From Aristolochia californica (Eukaryota; Streptophyta; Magnoliopsida; Piperales; Aristolochiaceae): DNA of 64,000 bases. The notes beneath the pieces are model-generated. The model saw nothing but the letters and a program-made list of their open reading frames with translations, did not search any database and was not told the DNA's origin. The translations under genes and the position numbers were made by a program. Shown here piece by piece: positions 1 to 11,830 of this stretch (position 1 is its first letter; every line of letters starts with the position of its first letter). The stretch covers positions 29,823,208 through 29,887,207 of the forward strand of contig JARWKL010000009.1 in assembly GCA_029961685.1 (NCBI GenBank). The letters run 5' to 3'.

Positions 1-1167
1 GAGTTTTTAAAACTAAAGAATGGTGGTTGTCATTTGCGAGCCAAATCTCACCAAATGGGTTTCTTCTTCCGTCATATAATTTGGTTAGGTAGCAGCGATT
101 TGCTGCACTCAACCAACTTGTCGATTCCATAATATCTACTTATTATTAAAAAAGTAAGTCTCCGTGGAGACGATGATTTAGTGTTTAATGAAGGGTTTCA
201 AATCCTTAAAACTGAGGAAGATAACTCGATAAGGTTTCTACTATGGTTGTCGCTCTCTCTCTCTCACTCTGTTTGCAGCTGTTGTGATTACAGGTAGCAG
301 ATGCTTAATCACCAAGAAAGAAGAGGATTTGGTGCTTCGGCAAGTTCATACGACCTGGGCAGAAGAAGCTTCTTCAGTCTCCATCAATACGAAGAAGTTC
401 ATTTATTTGTTCATATATTTGTTCTAAACAAGTCTTCTTTCTCGGCGTGGTTTCAGAAAGAAAAAAAAAAAACATTAATGGCGGTCGCTTCTGGGTAAGC
501 CACTTGCTGCACCAAAATGGAACTTTCTTTCTCATATTGAACGCTAAATTGGTCTCCAGCGGAAGGGAGGAAACTGAAGATGAGTCAATCTGGTGTCCCT
601 GTCTAGACCATTTCGTACGCAACTCAACTGCTCGGTCTTGTGTTTTAGCGGTGAACAATTAAGCCATGCGGAGAGGTTTAATGGGAGTCAAGAGAGGCAG
701 CTACGCTAAGAATTCCGCACCAAGATGGATATTTTATCTATTATTTATATAATAAAAATATAAATATTTTAACCTAATTAAATATTTTATTAAATTTAAT
801 CAGTTATTCATTTAATAATTTGTAATCAGTTATTTAATAATAAATAACGTCTAATTTCCAAATTTTATTAAAATTTTACTACCCATTATGATTTTGGGAG
901 AGATGTATGACACATATGATGTGCACAATACTGGGAAAAACCCGTTATATCTACTCTTTCGATAATATTCACATCATTATGAGTAATTCTTTAATACGGA
1001 CTTGTTAGATACCGCATTTTAAAATAGAATCTATTAAATATTATATTTTCATATAAAAATTTATTATTTAAAACTAATGGACAATTAAGTTAACACACCA
1101 TTAGTAAATATTTTAAAAAAATATAATTGATTACCTTTTTATTAGTTTTATTTATTTTATTTACAAT
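1..1167. other. AT-rich intergenic DNA, no supported gene
   Basis: Only short overlapping open frames occur here (about 65-95 codons on both strands, 300-660) and none looks like a known protein or is linked to splice sites in phase. From about 720 the sequence becomes strongly AT-rich up to the LTR element that begins at 1168. I see no RNA gene. Confidence 0.5.
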
Positions 1168-1397
1168 TGTTGGAAAAAGGGTGTTATTGATATAATTAGT
1201 TTATATTTCTTGTCTCTTCTTCACTCTTACTAGGGTGAATAACATAATTATAATAATATTTTTATCAGTTATAAATAGAGTTTAAAGGGGAGGGTTTAGA
1301 ATAAGTCCAGAACCCCATTCTTCCTCTTTCTTTTCTCTCCAACGTGTGTTTTTATTCTTTCTCCATGATATAATCCATAGAGTCCTGAAAATCAACA
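1168..1397 (+). repeat. 5' LTR of the 1.2-4.2 kb element
   Basis: 230-bp repeat matching 3952-4188. It ends in AATCAACA directly before the PBS-like sequence. It contains a TATA-like TTATAAATAGA near 1268, plausibly the LTR promoter. Confidence 0.7.
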
Positions 1398-2499
1398 TGG
1401 TATTAAAGCATTGATTTTCAGGACTCGTAGCTATGTGTTTTTACAATTCCAAACTTGTTATTGCTCGGTGGATGATTGACTTGCTAATGATATCTGGTTG
1501 GTTTATTTGTTGTCTTTGTTAGTTGCTACGTTGTTGTTAATGGTATCTTGCCTTTAATCATTTTCTAAATACCTAGTAACCTCTGTTATACCTACTTCTA
1601 TCTCTTTACTCTAAGATTCTCTCTGTCTTCTAGTATTAATCGATTGATCACAATTTGTTAATTTTGCTTCCGCTTCATCATGGCCTGATGGTATTCTCTG
1701 ATGATCATGCACTCTGTTACTACTAATCTCTCTCGGTCTCATGTAGATTGGTCAATTGGTTGGTCTGGTTGATAATCTTTTCAATGCTGATCACTATAGA
1801 AATGTAGAGTGCATCTCTATCTCTTGTTGCCTTCTGGTCATCGTTATGCATGAGAATTGCTCATATTGCCTTGGAGGGGTCAAACCGGACTGGAATTTTT
1901 TTATGGTTTTTGGTGAACCCAACTTGTGACCCCAGCAAAAACAACATCTCATCTGCTATGAAATTATTCATCTGTTGATCATACTTCCGCCTGGCTTCTC
2001 TCTTTCTTGCAGCTTGTATGGCTATTGTCATCATTAGAGATGTTATTGGTTCTTTCAGTATCTTCGTCCAGCTTGGCATTACTCTACTCTCAACATGATA
2101 GTTTGTTGTCATTACTGGAACTTGTTTGGCCTTCCTTTGATCACTTATCACTGTTGCTGCATTTCTGTCCAGAGACTTCAGATATCCCGAGCATAAGTTT
2201 CATAATTCACTATTATTTCCTGCACACTCGTCAATCTCGTTGGTGGGAATATTTGTTGCAATCCCTTAATTCTTGTTGATGTCTCGTGGTTGTCTCTGTT
2301 AATCACTCTGCCTCGTCTCCACTATCATCCTGCCCGAGACTCCGAGTAAATCTCTTTGCGTCATTCTTCAACTAGCTATCGTTATTGGAAGATACTGATT
2401 ACTCACTGATCTACCGTATCTTCACTTTTTTCTATTATTGGAAAACTCTCTGTTGGCAAGCTGAAGTTATCTTGGCTAGTTGCTGGATTGATGACTTTT

Positions 2500-2776
2500 G
2501 AAAGACATAAACAAGTTAGAGTAAATGGCATACTTATAATTTATGTATCTTTTAATCTATAAGTAAAGGTTAAGGAGGAGGATTGATTATCTTCCACAAC
2601 CCTTATTCTCTCACTTTCCCTTCCCTCTCTTTCTCTCTCTCTCTCTCTCTTCATTCCTCTCACCTTGTTTCTTCTCATCCTCTCTTTCTCTCTTCACTTC
2701 TACACTACATTCAAGGCTTTAATATTATGAAATCCTGAAATCAACATGGTATCAAAACAGAGATTTCATGATTTCA
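2500..2776 (+). mobile_element. Nested LTR end with primer-binding site
   Basis: At 2747 the sequence TGGTATCAAAACAG follows TCAACA, the typical junction of an LTR end with a tRNA-Met primer site. The upstream 250 bp (CT-rich, with TATAAGTAAAGG near 2560) looks like an LTR leader but its start cannot be fixed and no matching 3' LTR was found. It is probably an insertion into the interior of the surrounding element, or a rearranged relative. Confidence 0.5.
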
Positions 2777-3951
2777 ATTTGCTTCATTGCTGCTTGATTT
2801 GAAGAAAACCACCATATGTCGATTCAGAAAAGATAAGTTCTTTTTTTTTTTTTAAATTCTCTATGAAACAATAAGATTATTTCTTTGCATGCTAGTGTCT
2901 TATGCAAGAGTAATGTTGGTTTGCCAATTACAAAGATTCATCATCTATCATTGGTTTTCTATTGAAGGTTACCGTGTTTCTCTCCTTTTCGCTTTGTCTA
3001 CTATAGGGACGGGAAGGAAACTGCGAGAAAGAGGTGAAGGGGATCATCTTATGGGAAAAATTACATTTCTGACAACTTATGACTGGGTAAACTGGAACCG
3101 AGTCAACTCGAACTCAAGTAAGCTTGACTCAGTCCACTTGCTCTCTGCCTTTCTTATACTGGTTCGAGTCCCGATTTCTATACTGATTCGTTCTGCAACT
3201 TGGCTATATTGGTCTGACACTGACTCAACTCGACTCAGTTGCTTGACTCACTTTGACTCGGTCCCTTGGCTCCGACTTGATTATTATCTTGGAATTTTGG
3301 CCGCTTAATACTCAATTCTAATTTATTACTTGGTGCATAACTTCCTTATTCACGGATAAACTCACTCTGGATTATTACGTTTAAGGACTTACATTATTTG
3401 GTACGTGTTATTTAGGCATTAGCCTATTTCTGTTGCTGCTATTGGGTCTCTTTGATTGAGACATTATTATTGAAGGACTTCTCAGTTGTTTGCCTTTAGT
3501 TCATTATTTGCGACTATTTCGTATTGGTTCATAAGTTGGAGATATGAATTTAGGAAAATAAAGCATATTACCCCCTTATTATTTGGCGGCCTTTCTCCTA
3601 CCGTCCTTTATTTGACTCTCACTTATCCCTTTGGGCAACCCTTTTGAGAGTTGCGTCCCTTTTATATATGGGTGTTTTTAAATCCCTTGAGACTTTTTAT
3701 TGGTACCCTTGGATTTTTTTATCACCGTCTTGCAAATAACATGCATTACCCACTTTAGTGATTATTATCACCATATTTGTTCAAAATCATTTGAGGTTCG
3801 TTTCGACTTATAACCCATTTTTACCATTTGGAAGCCTGTGCCTGGTGTTGTACTTATCCTTGGGACACCGTAATAGAAGAGATTATAACTAAACATATGT
3901 TATTTGTTTCAAATTGGGATCACTACCAGTACCTCCCAGCTTGAGAGGAAG

Positions 3952-4188
3952 TGTTGGAAGATATGATGTAATAGGATGTCATTAATGTAATTAGTTTATA
4001 TTTTTTGTCTATTCTTGACTCTTACTAGGTTGAGGGTAAAATTATAATATTTTACTTTAATCAATTATAAATAGAGTTAAGGGGGAGGGTTTTGAATAAG
4101 TCCAAAATTCCATTCTTCCTCCTTTGCTCCTCAACGTGTGTTTTTTTTCTCTCTCCGTGATGTAATCCATGAGTCCTGAAAATAAACG
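3952..4188 (+). repeat. 3' LTR of the 1.2-4.2 kb element
   Basis: Starts with TGTTGGAAG after a purine tract and is alignable along its length to 1168-1397, with several small indels. The end is blurred (AATAAACGA instead of AATCAACA). Confidence 0.7.
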
Positions 4189-5180
4189 ACCATCTAATAT
4201 TTATTTAATTAAAGTAGAGATAAAAGAACCTTTCCTAAAAAAAATTAATTCGTTGGTAAAGATCCCACCTCTTCGAGCAAGATTTAAAATTTGTGGGAAA
4301 AAATCCATTGCCCATGGAATTCAATTTCGTTGAGAAAACTACTTCTCCCAGCAATTTTTTTATTTTGCTGGGAGAGGTGGAAATTTTCCCGGTGAATATC
4401 TTGCAGATATTCCCGAAAGAGGGGAGTTTATTTGCTCAAGCCTGTATCTCAAAAGCTAACTTCATGAACGCCAAATTTGTCATGGAATGACGGGGTAGCG
4501 TAACTGATTATCAACAAACTTCGTCGTGACGCGTGACACGTAACAAGCCCCGATCGCATGAACTTGTAACTAATCCACAAGATTTTTATATTTCTTTACA
4601 CTTCTACCCACACTGAACTGTGGAAGCTTGGAGCGCTTCCACCGTTGAACAGTTTTGTAAGACTAGCTGTCCGATTCTCGATGCCTCAGCTTTGGTAAAA
4701 CCGAATGAAATCTTATCCAATCTCTTTCTTGAACCATAAAAAAGCCGTGAGAACGCTCGAGCCGAGAAGCTTTTTATACTTCTAATGCTCATACACGTGT
4801 TCTCACTACGAGATGCTTTTCAGTTAATCAGTTGAACAGCTGAGGTGTTGTGACTCATCACTCGTGTGGGAGAGAACGAATTCAATGGGTAACTGATTTG
4901 GATTAGCCGTGTTGTTCGACGAGAATCAAGATTCAAGCATCTGAAGGCTTTCTCATAGACTTAATGATAGTGAATCAGAAGAGAGAGAGAGAGAGGTATC
5001 ATAGTTTGAGACTCCGAACTGTAAATTTAATCCATTCAAGATCTCAAATTTGTTCCAGAGAAAGAAAAAGGAAAAAGAAAAACATCCATTTTCTCCATTC
5101 TCTATGCAGATCTGAAAATTCAATATGTACATAACAACATCACTTCCATACTTCCTACATAAAGATCAGTATTATGTAAT
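4189..5180. other. Intergenic; one doubtful 62-codon minus ORF
   Basis: The only frame of note is 4604-4792 on the minus strand (62 codons). It starts with a basic, Ser/Arg-rich stretch that could pass for an organelle presequence, but has no recognisable domain and no splice-linked partner exon. The stretch 5050-5180 would be the 3' flank of the candidate gene to the right. I see nothing else. Confidence 0.35.
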
Positions 5181-5548
5181 TCACCAAAATCGCGTACCGA
5201 ATTCCTCTCCAAGAAAGGATTCAAGCGACTGTGACTCCGTGATCGTTGCTATTTCATGAGAAAGAATCTTGAAGGCTTCGGATGGAAATTCCTCCGCCTG
5301 CGAAGATTGTGGTTGGACGGTCTGATGTTCTGAAGAAGAATGGCCCTCAAAGACCTAAGCGACGATTCCAGCCGGTCTATAGAGGCCGCGCCGCCGTGGC
5401 TAGCAGCCCGATGACTCGAATTCCTACGCGCGTTTCTGTGCAGGCTGCATCTGAACGAGCCGGGATGAGTCGTAGGAGAGCACGAGCAGGTGCGCGAAGG
5501 AATCCGTGGCCTCGCTGGAAAAGAGGAGGAAGAAGACGAAGAGGCCAT
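5181..5548 (-). pseudogene. Candidate small gene with a frame break
   Basis: I do not recognise this gene. A minus-strand frame from an ATG at 5548 begins with a run of seven serines and continues Ser/Arg-rich, like a plastid or mitochondrial transit peptide, up to the segment RLESSLRSLRAI near 5345. In that frame it then runs into a basic tail and stops at 5249. One frame over, the same strand stays open from about 5345 to a TGA at 5181 and reads as an acidic, ordinary-looking C-terminus (EEFPSEAFKILSHEIA, ending FLGEEFGTRFW). The two halves fit together only with a one-base shift or an unusual short splice near 5325-5340. The overlapping plus-strand frame is Arg-rich and looks like a shadow. 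Options are a frameshifted pseudogene, a sequencing slip, or a small intron I cannot place. Confidence 0.35.
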
Positions 5549-5593
5549 GGCTGTGTGCTTCGCTTCGAGCTTTCTGGTTTCTGTCTGATGCAT

Positions 5594-6208
5594 GGAGTGG
5601 AGACAAGTGAGTATCCTTCGCCGTCGGGGGGGTTTTCTTATAACGGAAAATCCACATCGAAATTACTTCGGTATCCTAGTTTTCGTTAGGAAATTACCTG
5701 ATTACTTGAGTTTCCTAGTTGAAGTTTGACGGCTGATGCTCGCCCGACCCATTGGATCAACGCTCATAAACAAATCCGGAAACAAACGAGAAGCCGCTCC
5801 CAGTGCAGCTAAGACCGTAAAGGCTGTCATCTGACGCGTGTACAGAAGGGCACTTTACTCGTTGCCTGGAATCTTCCAAAGCGGGTCCCACCGGTGATGG
5901 AACAATTTACTGGAAGCCACGTAGATCCTGAATCATGTATCGGAAAAACGGGAAGAAGATTCGGCTGTATACGCAGGGGGTGACTATGCCGGCGAATCTT
6001 CACTTACTTTATGGCGTGGAAAGGCCAGGGAGTGTGTAGGATACGCGTCCGCCTCCCTCCTATTTGAAATCGACACATGCAGAATTTACTCGCGCGAGTA
6101 CAAATCACCCGCTACTCTTTATGTGCTCTCTAGGCTGAGCAGTAGATTCGTGTAAGTAGGCAAACAACATTGTCAAATATTCTAATAGTATGGCCTTGTT
6201 TCATTTTA
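5594..6208. other. Gene-poor stretch, possible upstream region
   Basis: Moderate GC with several GC-rich boxes (near 5830 and 6055). It lies upstream of the minus-strand candidate that starts at 5548 and could hold its promoter. No coding exon, RNA gene or repeat was recognised. Confidence 0.3.
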
Positions 6209-7730
6209 TGCCTTGAGATGCCATGATATTGGGGTTGATTTTCTTAAGAAGTTTGTGGAGAAAGAAGATGAGAGGCAGAGAGATCCCACCGGGTATACCA
6301 AAAATGGAGACATACAAAAATATTTGGTTTGTAAAGCGGTTCAACCATAAGTATAATAACGAAAAAAAAAGTTATAATAATTCAAGTGATGTAAGGTCTT
6401 TTCTCCGAAGAGTCCCCTGATTTATTCTCCATGCATGAACTTGATCGGAGCCTTTAGTGACCAAATCGGTAGATTGCAACCTCCATTAGTTGATTATTTT
6501 TTGTCCTACAATTAGCATCTACTTGGTGTTTGAAGAGGAAATCGGCGCCCTATTATAACGGTGGGTTCAAAGATGTTGGCAAAAAAACAACAAAGATAAT
6601 TGCTTGTTGTTACTTTTGCTGTAGAAATCTAACAAAGTTTAGAGCTAAGTTGAAGATTGAGACATGAGACATTGAGAGGGATCACAAAATTGTGACAAAG
6701 TGCTTGCTTGGTGCAAATTCCATGACAGCTTCAAAGAAATTTGATAGAGTGATGACAATGTTATTTGTTGCAAGCTCTATGAAACGTTAGAAGACTTCGA
6801 GATCTAGAGCTCCTACAGGTTTTTCCAACTATTTTTCCTCTATAAAAGCTTTCCACCTCCCCTAGATAGTCTATTTTCTCTTATTTTCTCCCTCTCCCCT
6901 TGACTAGCTACATATGTAAATGGAAAACAAAATTGGCAAAATCTTTTTCTCATCCAATGAGAACATGACACCTCAACTTTTCTATTTGAAATAGTGTCAC
7001 TTCTTCCCTTTATGTAGAGTTTTTCGACAATGCCATATGTCACCCATGTGCCTTGTTTGGGTGGAGCATTGCCACATGTCACCTCATTTGCTTATGTGAT
7101 GCATAGGTGCCCTTCCTCTCTAATTTGATGTTGGCAGTAGCCACGTTACTATCTTGTTCATCTTAATAATCGATTATAGGTTATGATATTAATAATTGAT
7201 TCAAATTTTGACTGAAACGCTAATAACAATTGATTGATTGTTCGACAAAACCTCTATGCCTTGACTGACTTTTCACTTTGACCATTGGTTAAAGTTCCTT
7301 CAATCATGATCGTTGATCAATATCAATGATTTGAAACGTTAATCAGGGTACTAATTTTGATGATTAAAATTTTTATGCTTATAAATTCGCCCTTCATGAC
7401 TACGTTCATCATGTGGATGCACAAGGCTTTAAGCACTTTCGTTGTTTACTCTTCAATCTTGGGTTTATAAATGCATAGTGAAAATATTGTTGTAAGTTTG
7501 GATCAAAATCTTTCAACAAATTATATTTTTCAAGCAGACTTCAAATCGAGAGTCTAATCTTCCAAAAGGATTTGAAATTGAATTTTTACTACAATAGAAG
7601 ACCTTTCTAATTGAGAGTCTATTAAGAAGCATTAGTGGCATATCTTATAATTATATAGAGAAGTAGCACTACTTGTAATATTGTAGAACTTTAAGTCCCT
7701 TTTTTTCTTTCACTTGTAGTAGGATTTTTA

Positions 7731-7763
<33 letters not shown>

Positions 7764-10085
7764 CACCCTAACCTCTTTTAGACATGAAACCCTAGAATCT
7801 AACAAGGTATTAGAGCAGGGATTCTAGGGTTTTAATAAGTTTATCAAAAGTAAAGCAAAGTTGGTAGTTTCAAGTGTTCAAGGGCTCGTACTCACCATTT
7901 CTTAAGGGTTGAAAAAATTCTAGCAGGTCTCTTGTTCAAACAAGTTTCTAACATGGTGATCTAGGTTGCCATTTCCATTAAATTGTTGGAAGTTGGCAGG
8001 TTGGTACCCATGCAATATTTTTAGAACTTGGATTGTACTACTGTAAGGCCAAACATAAGCTTGAGATGTCTTTTGTGCTTTGTCCATTAGTTGAAGGCCT
8101 TCAAAAATTTTTTGAATGATATTAGAGAGAGTCGATGGATAATGTGTCTCTTTCTACCTATTGAAGAACTTGTCGACTTGTTATAATAGCAAAAGATGTA
8201 ATTTTTGAAGTTGAGCAAAGTTGAGGATGATTTTTTGAATGAAAATAATATTCAAGATTCTCCATCAATTACTCGATTTTGGATATAAGTTATGCAATTT
8301 GAGTGTCTCTTGCCTTGATTTGCTTGTCTCTTTCCTTCATCGCTTATTGTAGCTCTATCGTCATGATAAATACACTAACTCTTAGAGATTGGTTGTGATG
8401 AACTTTTCTTTTCGTGATGATTGGAGATTCCTCGTGTTTTTTAGAAGAATTATTGCAATGCTCTTTATATTGCTTTAACATCACTAACGCCCTAAAACTT
8501 GAAGAATGAGGGACACTTTCTAATGGAGTATTGGGGTGAAGTTTTTTGTCTACATTTGCTACAGATGTTGCTATGCAAAGATCAACATGGTATATGATCT
8601 TCTTGCATAATCAAACGCCTTGAACCCTTTATTTCCTTCCACTTGAGGGAAAAATTTCAGCCATTCCAAATTCTTTTGTTATTATTCAAATGATTGGACC
8701 TAAATGAATAGTTATTGTAGTGTTTGGAAGAACTTCGTTCTTTTGCTTTGTCGGCTCCATGATTGATTGTGTGTCTAACTGCCTTTTTGGGTTTGAATGG
8801 ATGACAATTAGATCTACCTTCTTTGGACTTAACAAATTCAGATTTGAGCTTGTGAGAGATCATTGTTTTTTTTTTTTTTTGCACATTGAGATGCCATGAT
8901 ATGGAGCTGATTTTTTTCTGAAATTTGTGGAGAAAAAGATGTGAAGCAAAGAAGACCCATTGGATATTCAGAAAATGTTAACATACAAAATAATCTAATT
9001 TATGAAGCATGATGATAGTAAGTACAACAATGAAAGAAAGTTACGCGAATGCATGTGATATAAGGTTTTTATCTCTGAAGAGTCCTCTGATTCAATCTCT
9101 ACACATGAACTCGAGTAGTCTTGAATGACCTAATAGGTGAATTGATGCCTCCCTTAGTTGACTAGTTTTTTTTTATAGCTATTATTCACTTGGTGTTTGA
9201 TGAGGAAAGTTGGCCATCTACTGCAACGATAAGTTTAAATATGGTGGCAATAACAACAAAGGTAATTGCTTATTACTATAGAAACCCAACAAGGGTCCAG
9301 GCTAAATTGAAGTTTGAGGCATTATGAGGGATGAGAGAATTGTGGCGAAGTGTCTAGTTGGTGCAACCTCCATGACGGTTTCAAGGGAATTTGGTAACAT
9401 AATGATATGATTTTTACTTGTTGGAAGCTCTATGAAGATTTTAGCAAAGTTCTAGATTTGGAGTTCCTGCAAGTTTCTCCAATGATTTTTAATTTCTAAA
9501 CGCTCTCCTCCTCCCCCCAAAAGTTATCCCCTTAACCTCATAGGGTTCCCTATTTACAATGTGGTAGAGGTGGTTTAACCACCCTTCCTTTTTTTATCTC
9601 CCTTATGTTCTCCCTCTTCCCTTGACTAACTACACATGCAAGAAGAGATGAACATGCAAAAACCTTTTTCTTCTTCCGATGGAAACATGACACCTCATCT
9701 TATCCCTTTGAAATAGTACTATTTTTTTCCTTTAGGTGGAGTTTTTCTACTATGTCAAGTGTCACTTATATACCACCTCATTTACTTGGGTGAAATTCTC
9801 TTGCAACTCCATATATCACCCATTTGCATTAGCTTTTAGGTGACTTTCTTCTCAATTTTAAGTTATAATCTTAATAATTGATCTAGATTTTGACCAAAGA
9901 TCTAATTTTGACAACTGACCGACTATTTCAGAAAACCGCTATGTCTTGACCACTGAGAGTTTTGACTTTGAACATAGGTTAAGTGACAATTAAGTTCCTT
10001 TAACCTTGATCGCTAATCAAAGTTAATAATCTGAATCGTTGATCAAGGTTCTAATTTTTATAATTAAATATTTATGCCTACAAAT
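6209..10085 (+). mobile_element. Old LTR element with long LTRs, coding capacity lost
   Basis: A diverged direct repeat of about 1.2 kb occurs at 6209-7385 and 8880-10085, both starting near the shared block TTGAGATGCCATGATAT. The first copy continues to 7804, where AATCTAACA is followed by AGGTATTAGAGCAGGG, a primer-binding-site-like sequence. I therefore read 6209-7804 as the 5' LTR, 7805-8879 as a short interior and 8880-10085 as a 3' LTR missing its end. The interior has no readable pol; a 75-codon Lys/Ser/His-rich minus frame at 8657-8884 is not convincing as gag. A T-run rather than a purine tract precedes the second copy, so a plain segmental duplication is the alternative. Divergence between copies indicates great age. 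Confidence 0.55.
7733..7762. repeat. (AC)n/(AT)n microsatellite
   Basis: An uninterrupted AC run of about 12 units, passing into a few AT units, lies inside the putative 5' LTR. Confidence 0.9.
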
Positions 10086-11229
10086 AGATAGTTGACATAA
10101 AATACATTACAACACAGTTAAATACTATATTAGGAACTTCAATAACATTGGGTTAGGGCAAACAATTGACTGCTTTCTCCTAAAGTAAACGGTTGATTTC
10201 TCTCAAAATCTTTATCTTATTACCCTTTTCTTTGATGGATGGTAATTTCTACAACAAAAATGAAGAAGGGTAATATAGGCATAATTTCATTGATATATGG
10301 TAATAAATTATTGTGGTTTATTTTATGGTATAAATTGGTAAAAAGAACCTAGTCTCTTTTACTACTACCTTCCCTTCAAGCCCTAGTTCAAATCCTCAAC
10401 GTAACGATCAGTGCGAACTTCAGTTCGTAATCTCTCATGTGGCCAGCATTTGATCTCTCCATGGTAAGTAAGTATGCTTTTCACCTTATTTTTACGATTT
10501 TAGTCATCTTATGCTTCTCTAGAACGCCACATTTTCAAGTTGCGTCCGGTCTTTGAACCTCCGATTTCTGGTTTTGGTGTATGACGGAATTAGTTGCGGG
10601 GAAGCAAGAGGAATTCAGTCGAGTTTGGACTTTCCTGTATCTGCGTTAGAAAAAATTGAAACGCCATGAGCAATTGAAAGATGAAAGAAGACAGGGATCT
10701 TGACAGAAACCTAACCTACCCCTGTCGTGGCGTTGCTTGCATTTGACAAGATGGTGGCTGCATTCCCGGAATGAACATTTTGCTCTTTTAATTTTGTCCC
10801 GGAATGAACAGATGAGATGGATCTTTCTTGTTTGATTAGAAAAGGTGACGACGAAGTTACGGAAAGTTATCCTTGAAAATGAACTGGGACGAAGCTTCTG
10901 TTCCCGTCGCGTTGGTAGACAGAGATCTAACATGAGATCAAACTCAGATGTTAAATTTTTATGCAGCCTCATGTTACTAATCAAGTTAGCAATGAGTCAC
11001 TTTTTACTCCTATAGTGGCCATGAGTCTCTTCTTTTTCTTCTTGCTATGGATAGTTCCACCGTACCTTCTACATCTATTCCATAGAAATCTGTATTGGTT
11101 TATCAGCTTAGAAAGGAGCACAAACAACAATCTGAGCATAAAAGAACAACCTCAAGCTTGTTGAAAGAAATCTTATTAGTTGGAAAATAATAAAAAATAA
11201 AACGTTGTGACACTTAGTGTTGATGCATA
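10086..11229. other. Unassigned stretch
   Basis: No repeat partner and no recognisable protein. A leader-like sequence ending in ATGGTAAGTAAG near 10461-10473 resembles a 5' exon with a strong plus-strand splice donor, but no downstream exon could be matched. The 112-codon minus frame 10646-10984 has no recognisable domain. Confidence 0.3.
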
Positions 11230-11530
11230 ATACAGATCAATGACTCATACTATTAGCGAACTCATGTGGATACAATCAATGTAAAAAAAAGAGTTAAAAA
11301 TTGTTTCAAAAGACTTGCTACTTGTGATCAAACAACTCGGTATTCCAAGAGTGAAGTTGATCAACACTTTGTAAGAGATCCAGTGATTAGTAACAAAGTA
11401 GTTACTCCATACATTACGTCTACTGAACAAATTGGTGATGTAATCTCTTTAAAAACAAGATTTCAATAAATTTTATATCAAGCTAGGATTACTAGACATA
11501 CATGCTCCACCTCGACTGAGTGGAAGAATT
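11230..11530 (+). pseudogene. Copia polyprotein tail (RNase H end), remnant
   Basis: The plus-strand frame 11266-11469 resembles the conserved C-terminal end of Ty1/Copia polyproteins: a basic stretch, then VDQHFVRDPVI, VVTPYITSTEQIGDV and, after a stop, a DIHAP-like motif. In intact elements this segment follows RNase H and precedes the 3' LTR. Nothing upstream of it belongs to an intact pol gene, so it is an isolated fragment. It ends about 300 bp from the 3' end of the neighbouring minus-strand gene. Confidence 0.6.
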
Positions 11531-11830
11531 GAAGTGGAGGACAGACTGCAATGCATTTCCACCAGACATGCAGCTTCAAACAATGGTTACAACAAGTTTT
11601 CACAGGACAAAAATAAATCTCCCTGACAGAAACACTTCCAGTATTCACACAATCTCTCAATTCCAAACAGAAAGCTTACTGAGCAATATAACACATCTAA
11701 CTACTCTATTCACCTATGTACAACTGAGAACATCACTTCTCCAATGAAAGCACCATCTAACTAAACTGTTTAGCAATATAGTTCATCAAAGCCCCTCTTT
11801 CCCTGTTCATCTTTTCTGGGAAACTTGTGC

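Larger units (their letters stand above)
1168..4188 (+). mobile_element. Degenerate LTR retroelement without recognisable coding region
   Basis: Two related direct repeats flank the interval: 1168-1397 and 3952-about 4188. Both start with TGTTGGA and share the blocks around TTATAAATAGAGTT and AACGTGTGTTTTT. A primer-binding-site-like stretch TGGTATTAAAGCA follows the first repeat at 1398-1410, resembling the common plant initiator-Met-tRNA PBS TGGTATCAGAGC. A purine run (TTGAGAGGAAG) sits just before the second repeat. The 2.5 kb interior has no gag, integrase or reverse transcriptase that I can read, so this is a non-autonomous or badly decayed element. The LTRs are visibly diverged and no clean target-site duplication is seen, which points to an old insertion. 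A second LTR end is nested inside. Confidence 0.75.

Noticed and set aside
5282..5689. Plus-strand 135-codon Arg-rich ORF
   Set aside because: Overlaps the minus-strand candidate antiparallel; Arg-rich composition is typical of a shadow frame of Ser/Pro-rich coding DNA.
10375..10410. tRNA-like T-loop sequence (AGTTCAAATCCT)
   Set aside because: No acceptor stem, D-arm or anticodon arm can be folded upstream; no tRNA gene was found anywhere in the window.
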